NCBI GenBank assembly: GCA_910589655.1
Contig: CAJUTJ010000184.1
Span: 1 to 11,654 of the forward strand
Reading direction: 5' to 3'
Source: an uncultured Acetatifactor sp.
GTDB lineage: Bacteria; Bacillota; Clostridia; Lachnospirales; Lachnospiraceae
DNA length: 11,654 nucleotides
Part shown: piece after piece, positions 6,932 to 11,654 of the stretch
Position numbering within the stretch: the stretch's first letter is position 1
Layout: every line of letters begins with the position of its first letter
Notes under the pieces: generated by a model
Told to the model about the DNA's origin: nothing
The model's database searches: none
The model's input: only the letters and a program-made list of their open reading frames with translations
Program-made: the position numbers and the translations under genes

Positions 6932-7902
6932 TGAGCGATTTTCATAAGCTGTTTAAAAAAGTGAATGGTGGAAAGGTATTGAAGGATTATGCACAATCCC
7001 ATGTTCTCTTCCACGCTTTGGCAATGACGGTTCTCCAGGGAACATCAAAGAAATCTTTGGAGCTGGTAAGAGAATCCGTCAGTAATAAAATTGTGAAAAG
7101 ACTGCGAAAAAAATATGGGACTTTTATTGCGGAATTTAAGAGGGATGACGCAGAGAGAGCGAAGCTTCCTCATGAGCACAGCAACAGGGTTTGGGTATGT
7201 TGGCTTCAGGGAATGGAAACAGCTCCTGAGATTGTAAAGAGATGCTTTCAGTCTTTGCAGGATAATCTGATCGAAAGAGAAATTATTCTTCTGACGGATG
7301 AGAATTATAGGGAGTGGGTCATATTTCCAGAGTATATCCAGGAAAAAATAGACAATGGAATAATCACCCGCACTCATATGACGGATCTGCTTCGTCTGGA
7401 GCTTTTGGAAAACTATGGCGGGACCTGGATTGATGCAACGGTTTTCTGCAGCGGAAAGAACATTCCGGATTACATCTGGGATTCCGACTTCTTTCTCTAT
7501 CAGATTATGAAGCCGGGATTGGATGGCCACGCACAGAGGACTTCAAGCTGGTTTATAACAGCCTGCACCAATCAGCCGATTGTGCTTTTGGTGAAAGAAC
7601 TTCTCTATGAGTATTGGAAGACAAACAGTAAAATGGCGGATTATTTTCTGATCCACGATCTTATGGAGCTTGCACTGGAAGTATATCCGGAAGAATGGAT
7701 GAGGGTTGTACCAGTAAGCAGTTCTATCCCGCACATTCTGCTCCTTCGGTTTGACCAGATGTATGATGATAAGATCTGGCAGGCAACAAAAGACATGACG
7801 CCCTTCCACAAGCTGTCCTGGAAGTTCAGCAATGAGCAGATGGAAGCCATGAAACGCCCCGGTACATTTTTTGACGTTGTAATTCAAAATAATATGAGGT
7901 AG
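6931..7902 (+). CDS. Capsular polysaccharide synthesis glycosyltransferase (Caps_synth, GT32-like)
   Basis: The 323-residue protein matches the capsular polysaccharide synthesis family, GT-A fold enzymes related to GT32. The first core strand is VWVCWLQGMETAPEIVKRC at 87-105 (family pattern W-x-x-W-x-G-x-x-x-x-P). The donor/metal site is DLLRLELLENYGGTWIDATV at 152-171, with GGTWID giving the D-x-[DT]-like element. An amphipathic, basic region of about 85 residues precedes the core and may bind membrane or partner proteins. It should transfer one sugar to the growing lipid-linked repeat unit; donor and linkage are not readable. AAGGAAG at 6917-6923 lies 7 bases before the ATG, and the start shares a base with the licD stop, so the two are probably translated together. 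Only 5 bases separate it from the next gene. Confidence 0.88.
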   Translation: MSDFHKLFKKVNGGKVLKDYAQSHVLFHALAMTVLQGTSKKSLELVRESVSNKIVKRLRKKYGTFIAEFKRDDAERAKLPHEHSNRVWVCWLQGMETAPEIVKRCFQSLQDNLIEREIILLTDENYREWVIFPEYIQEKIDNGIITRTHMTDLLRLELLENYGGTWIDATVFCSGKNIPDYIWDSDFFLYQIMKPGLDGHAQRTSSWFITACTNQPIVLLVKELLYEYWKTNSKMADYFLIHDLMELALEVYPEEWMRVVPVSSSIPHILLLRFDQMYDDKIWQATKDMTPFHKLSWKFSNEQMEAMKRPGTFFDVVIQNNMR

Positions 7903-7907
7903 CAGAT

Positions 7908-8996
7908 ATGCCAGATACAGACCATTTTGCAGAGAATACGAACATTGAGAGTCGGCTTGTTTTTGGTAAACATCTGGATGCGGAGATTAACTTAAGCGTT
8001 GTGATCCCTACTTATAAAAGGATTGACCTGTTGAGAAAATGCCTGAAAGCCATCCTCGAGCAGGAGCACTCAAAGATAAATATCAAGTATGAAGTTGTTG
8101 TTGTTTCAAATGATCCAGAATTTAACTGTAAAGGCCTTGCACTGGATCTGGATCCCGAAGTATTCAGAATTTATGTAAACGAAGACAACCTTGGAATGTG
8201 CGGAAATATGAATCGCTGCGCTGCGGCAGCACATGGCGATTACGTTGCGTATATCCAGGATGATGATGTTCTGCTTCCGAATTATCTTAATGCTATTTTT
8301 AGACTGATAAACGAAAAAAAGCTTGACAATATAGATTGGCTGATTCCAAACAGGTATTATCTGATGCCGCAGGCGAAAAAACAATCGCAGTTTGGGAAAA
8401 AGGCAATACGCAATATGAAAATTAAGCGGGCAATCGGAGGAGTGCTTCGACTGGGGCGACCTGTTCCTGAGTTCCAGAGGATTACACCGTACGAAACATT
8501 GATTACCACATATCCGTTTTATGCAGGCGGGCCAACCTGCGGTATGGTGTTTAAGCGCGCGTCCCTTCTGGAATCGGGAGGATTTGACAGCAATTATCCA
8601 TACGGTTTCGATTATACATTTTTTATAGATTTTGCCAAAAACCATACCGTTGTCCTGTATAACAGGTATTTGTCAATATACATGACCTCTGACAGCGCTT
8701 CTAATAAGCCAGAGGTTCAATACGATTTTTTTCGGGCAAGATTTCATGCTCTGGAAAAGATGTCTGAGGAATACGGAATATCAGACGGCCTGAAAAAAAT
8801 AATTCACTATGTCACTTATTCCGGATATCCCCGGGAAACACAGGGAATGGTGGCGAAAAAATTCAGCCTTGAGCCGACTTCCCCAATAGTGTGCAGGGCA
8901 TATTTATTGTGGGCAAGATTAAAAACGTATCGTTCAGGCGGATACCGGAGAAAAGCATGCCCTGCAAAATTTTTGAGATGGTACAATGAGCTGTAG
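7908..8996 (+). CDS. Glycosyltransferase family 2
   Basis: The 362-residue protein is an inverting GT-A transferase of family 2. After an N-terminal extension of about 28 residues, the nucleotide-binding strand SVVIPTYKR occupies 30-38. NEDNLGMCGNMNR follows at 91-103, and the metal-binding site is DDD at 118-120 (AYIQDDDVLLP). The GGFDSNYPYGFDYTF segment near residue 225 replaces the usual GxFDE...ED acceptor-site region and places an Asp where the catalytic base is expected. No membrane helix is evident, so it should act at the cytoplasmic face on the lipid-linked oligosaccharide. GAGG at 7896-7899 precedes the ATG by 8 bases. The gene ends with TAG immediately followed by an in-frame TAA. 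Donor sugar unknown; one of the GT8, Caps_synth or GT2 enzymes presumably uses the CDP-6-deoxyhexose made by the first module. Confidence 0.92.
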   Translation: MPDTDHFAENTNIESRLVFGKHLDAEINLSVVIPTYKRIDLLRKCLKAILEQEHSKINIKYEVVVVSNDPEFNCKGLALDLDPEVFRIYVNEDNLGMCGNMNRCAAAAHGDYVAYIQDDDVLLPNYLNAIFRLINEKKLDNIDWLIPNRYYLMPQAKKQSQFGKKAIRNMKIKRAIGGVLRLGRPVPEFQRITPYETLITTYPFYAGGPTCGMVFKRASLLESGGFDSNYPYGFDYTFFIDFAKNHTVVLYNRYLSIYMTSDSASNKPEVQYDFFRARFHALEKMSEEYGISDGLKKIIHYVTYSGYPRETQGMVAKKFSLEPTSPIVCRAYLLWARLKTYRSGGYRRKACPAKFLRWYNEL

Positions 8997-9028
8997 TAAA
9001 TCACCGGCCAGGCAAGGGGTATATCCTA

Positions 9029-10291
9029 ATGACAAATAAAAAGATATTTATGTACAGTTTTGCGTTTGTGATTGTTATACGGGCAATTGCATTATGTAGT
9101 TTCAGACAATTTGTTCCCTATACGGAACTCTATATTGTATTTATGTTGTTCTGGGGAGTTATGTTATTGTCCGATATGCGATGGAAAATAAAGCCCAAAA
9201 GTTATCGTTCCCTTCTTGTGATCGCAACCCTGGCAATATATTATGTCGTTTTTGCATTTTCGAATATAGCAGTATTGGACTACAAGGATGTTCTGGCTAC
9301 TATGGCCCGGTCATTGATGATGGTGGCTTTTGTCTGCATTTCTGCTTATTGGATTGCCCGTTTTGACTGTCTTCGCTCTATTATTCGTATGACATATATT
9401 TTTCTTGCAGTATTTATGACTACATTGTTTTTCATTTATTTACCGCAAACAAACCTGCTGGTTACTATTTCATCCTTCTGGAAGCAATATAGTCATGAAC
9501 GGCATAGAAACTTATTCGGGTTTATGGTTAACAATGTTGCGGCTGAACACGCTTTAAGTGTTATTATTCTATCTTTATTTGTCTTACATGAGTTTTATCC
9601 TAAAGAAAAAAAATCACTTAAGAGAATCCTTATTTTAATTGATGACGTGATTATGTTTGTCTTGATTCTGGCAAACAACTCAAGGGGAACGTTGGTCATC
9701 AGTGTAGTAATAGCGGCAGTCTACCTTTTTATAAAGATTGTCAGAAAAAACGGAGTGAAAAGGATAATACAGCTTACAACTTTGGGTGTCGTCGCTGTGG
9801 TTTCAGGAATTTGCTTTTACCTGCATGAAACGGGACAAAATCTTGGCACTCTGCTCTATTTTACGAGCAGAATGCATTTCCTGACAAATTATGAGATTTT
9901 AAAAAGAAGCGGACGATGGCTGATGGGGTTGGGAAGGACGTCCGGTGCGTTTCTTGCGGATCGAAATACTTTGTACGGCATGCAGACAGATTATATGGAA
10001 ATTTTTTATGCCAGCGTTTTTATTCAGACCGGAATAATTGGTTCCATCTGGATCGCCTTCATATTGTATGTACTTGGAAAAGAAATATATAAACGTATTA
10101 AGAATCAAAATTTATATATTGGGAAATGGGTCTTTTTTGTGTTTTTTTACTCCCTGCTGATATCTCTTTTTGAAGACTATATATTAACCTCGCTCTATAT
10201 TACGTCAACATTCTTCCTTACATTTATCATGGCATACTGCACCGGAAGAAATGAAAAAAGAGTGTTGATCCCGCAGAAGGAGACAGAATAA
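9029..10291 (+). CDS. wzy: Wzy-like O-antigen/capsule polymerase
   Basis: The 420-residue protein has about eleven or twelve hydrophobic segments (roughly 6-25, 33-50, 61-78, 94-112, 117-138, 173-189, 199-215, 220-238, 245-265, 325-350 and two more before 405). A large hydrophilic loop lies at about 266-325. Such topology, the NNSRGTLVI motif near 215-223 and the RWLMGLGRTSG sequence in the large loop are typical of the O-antigen ligase/polymerase superfamily. It should join undecaprenyl-linked repeat units at the outer face of the membrane. Wzy proteins diverge widely, so the call rests on topology, motif style and the flippase gene next to it; an O-antigen ligase is the alternative. AAGGGG at 9014-9019 is 9 bases before the ATG. 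The gene looks more AT-rich than the sugar-nucleotide genes, common for wzy. It contains an A8 run at 9606-9613. Confidence 0.82.
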   Translation: MTNKKIFMYSFAFVIVIRAIALCSFRQFVPYTELYIVFMLFWGVMLLSDMRWKIKPKSYRSLLVIATLAIYYVVFAFSNIAVLDYKDVLATMARSLMMVAFVCISAYWIARFDCLRSIIRMTYIFLAVFMTTLFFIYLPQTNLLVTISSFWKQYSHERHRNLFGFMVNNVAAEHALSVIILSLFVLHEFYPKEKKSLKRILILIDDVIMFVLILANNSRGTLVISVVIAAVYLFIKIVRKNGVKRIIQLTTLGVVAVVSGICFYLHETGQNLGTLLYFTSRMHFLTNYEILKRSGRWLMGLGRTSGAFLADRNTLYGMQTDYMEIFYASVFIQTGIIGSIWIAFILYVLGKEIYKRIKNQNLYIGKWVFFVFFYSLLISLFEDYILTSLYITSTFFLTFIMAYCTGRNEKRVLIPQKETE

Positions 10292-10342
10292 GCAGTATAT
10301 TCGCATTCGTGTAATGCTGACGAAAATGAGGATACATTTTGA

Positions 10343-11654
10343 ATGAAAAAGCAAAGCACGGCTAAGGCCGGATCCTTATATCTTTTTGCATCTATTTTTA
10401 ACAGAGGAATCGGGTTTCTTACGATCCCCGTTTTTACAAGGCTTCTGTCGACATCCGACTACGGAATTGTTACAACCTACAGCGCATGGGCAGCAATATT
10501 GACAGCCATTATCGGAATGCAGTTAAACTGTGGAATAAGATTATCAAGAGGAACTGATTGCAGGATAAAAATTGAAAAACATAAAGAACTGTCTACAGTC
10601 TTTACATTTACTTTGTTGATTGCAGCCTTCATGTTTACATTAATTGCCATATGTTGTCTTTTATTTCCTGTTAATGCAAATTTCGCACTTATTGCAATGT
10701 GTTTTTTAGAAGGCCTTTTTACGGCGCTGATTACAGATTATACCTATTATCAGATGATGGAATACAAATATATTGGCAGAGTTTTTTTGATGGTACTGCC
10801 CAATCTGTTAGCTGCTGTTCTGTCAGTAGGGTTCATCTATATAATGACTGCTGAAAAATACATGGGGCGGATTATAAGTCTGTTTGGTATGCATGCCATT
10901 ATTGGTCTTGTTGTCTGTTTTTTGGTATTTAGTCATGCAAAACCGCAGATTGACAGGACATATATCAAATGGACACTTAAAGTATCTCTTCCTCTGATTC
11001 TGCACGGAGTAGCATTAAATATTCTGGCGCAGGCCGACAGAACTATGATCAGCGTATTAAGAGACACATCAGAAACGGGTATATACAGTCTGATATATAG
11101 TTTTTCCATGATAGCAACAGTTATAACTACAGGCCTTGAAGGAATCTGGATTCCCTGGTTTACCAAAAAAATGAATGAGAGCCGGTATGGTGAGGTTAAT
11201 TGTGTTTCGAAAGATTACATTCATCTGATGACATATGCTATGACAGGTCTTATATTGATTTCGCCTGAAATATTGAAATTATTGGCGCCACCGGCATATT
11301 GGGAAGGTATCGTATTAATACCGCCCCTTGTGATTTCCAACTTTGTAATATTTGCATATACGATGTATGTAAATGTTGAATATTATTATGAGAAAACCTT
11401 ATTTATAACCGAAAATACAATCATTGCGGCAGGACTGAATATTGTTTTGAACGGGCTGTTTATTCCCAAATTCGGGTACATGGCTGCCGCATATACAACT
11501 TTATTTTGTTATATTGTTTCCTTTGTATTACATACAAAATACGCAAGAAAGCTCAACCATGAGGTGCTGCCACTTTGCCAGTACGTAACTCCGATTATTC
11601 ATGTAACTGCCTCGACAGTGCTTTTTTACATTTTCATTGAAACAGTAGTATTCA
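10343..11654 (+). CDS. wzx: Wzx-like repeat-unit flippase (partial, runs off the right edge)
   Basis: An open frame of 437 codons from ATG 10343 continues without a stop to the window end. The product begins MKKQSTAKAGSLYLFASIFN and continues into a segment ending FTRLLSTSDYG, which is the standard N-terminus of polysaccharide transporters of the MATE/MOP superfamily (PST family). Hydrophobic helices recur through the whole length, with a charged middle (residues about 195-215) and the PLILHGVALNILAQADRTMI segment around 217-236, which marks the start of the second half in this family. It should flip the undecaprenyl-diphosphate-linked repeat unit to the outer face. Family members are usually 420-480 residues, so little is missing. 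GAGGA at 10328-10332 precedes the ATG by 10 bases. A 51-base gap without terminator or clear promoter separates it from wzy. Codon use is AT-rich like wzy. Confidence 0.88.
   Translation, partial: MKKQSTAKAGSLYLFASIFNRGIGFLTIPVFTRLLSTSDYGIVTTYSAWAAILTAIIGMQLNCGIRLSRGTDCRIKIEKHKELSTVFTFTLLIAAFMFTLIAICCLLFPVNANFALIAMCFLEGLFTALITDYTYYQMMEYKYIGRVFLMVLPNLLAAVLSVGFIYIMTAEKYMGRIISLFGMHAIIGLVVCFLVFSHAKPQIDRTYIKWTLKVSLPLILHGVALNILAQADRTMISVLRDTSETGIYSLIYSFSMIATVITTGLEGIWIPWFTKKMNESRYGEVNCVSKDYIHLMTYAMTGLILISPEILKLLAPPAYWEGIVLIPPLVISNFVIFAYTMYVNVEYYYEKTLFITENTIIAAGLNIVLNGLFIPKFGYMAAAYTTLFCYIVSFVLHTKYARKLNHEVLPLCQYVTPIIHVTASTVLFYIFIETVVF

Noticed and set aside
8106..8645. 179-codon minus-strand open frame
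   Set aside because: It is antisense to the GT2 gene, which carries all expected motifs in the plus frame.
9606..9613. A8 run in wzy as a possible slippage site
   Set aside because: It encodes ordinary Glu-Lys-Lys residues in a cytoplasmic loop. A7 runs occur in several other genes here, so it is not distinctive.
10292..10342. Possible promoter or terminator between wzy and wzx
   Set aside because: The 51-base gap has no inverted repeat followed by a T run and no -35/-10 pair with acceptable spacing. It looks like a simple intergenic spacer with a ribosome binding site.
1..11654. CRISPR array, insertion sequence, tRNA/rRNA, toxin-antitoxin or phage-defence system
   Set aside because: No direct repeats with regular spacing, transposase motifs, structural RNA signatures or defence-type domains were seen. 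The window is filled by polysaccharide genes.

Overview
The window is an ordinary-looking but informative part of a surface-polysaccharide (capsule or exopolysaccharide) biosynthesis operon. All eleven genes lie on the plus strand. They are packed with overlaps or gaps of at most about 50 bases, and I see no internal terminator or convincing promoter. Strong GGAG-type Shine-Dalgarno sites, moderate G+C, frequent AGA/AGG arginine codons and the types of protein suggest a Firmicute, most likely of the class Clostridia (Lachnospiraceae-like). That placement is inference from style, not from a marker gene.

Region 1 (135-4031) is a nucleotide-sugar module. It holds glucose-1-phosphate cytidylyltransferase (rfbF), CDP-glucose 4,6-dehydratase (rfbG), a GDP-mannose-hydrolase-like Nudix protein, an NAD(P)-dependent sugar reductase/epimerase of the extended SDR family, and an RmlC-like cupin 3,5-epimerase. 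Together the first two, the SDR and the cupin would turn glucose-1-phosphate into CDP-4-keto-6-deoxyglucose, epimerise it and reduce C4. The expected product is a CDP-6-deoxyhexose, plausibly of L configuration (for example 6-deoxy-L-altrose type). No 3-dehydrase (rfbH/ddhC) is present in the window, so a 3,6-dideoxyhexose is not supported here.

Region 2 (4044-8996) is the repeat-unit assembly and decoration set: a GT8 glycosyltransferase, an acyltransferase-3 membrane O-acyltransferase, a LicD-family phosphotransferase, a Caps_synth (GT32-like) glycosyltransferase and a GT2 glycosyltransferase.

Region 3 (9029 to the window end) holds a Wzy-like polymerase and a Wzx-like flippase. The flippase runs off the right edge. 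These two mark the polymer as Wzx/Wzy-dependent. No initiating phosphoglycosyl transferase, chain-length regulator or attachment enzyme is inside the window; they would have to lie outside it.

The first 134 bases hold no confident gene, only the possible tail of an upstream gene and a short open frame that overlaps the rfbF start. I found no RNA gene, CRISPR array, insertion sequence or att site. The points most worth checking are the CDP-sugar product, the altered base-binding positions of the cupin epimerase, and the role of the Nudix protein inside a CDP-sugar operon.
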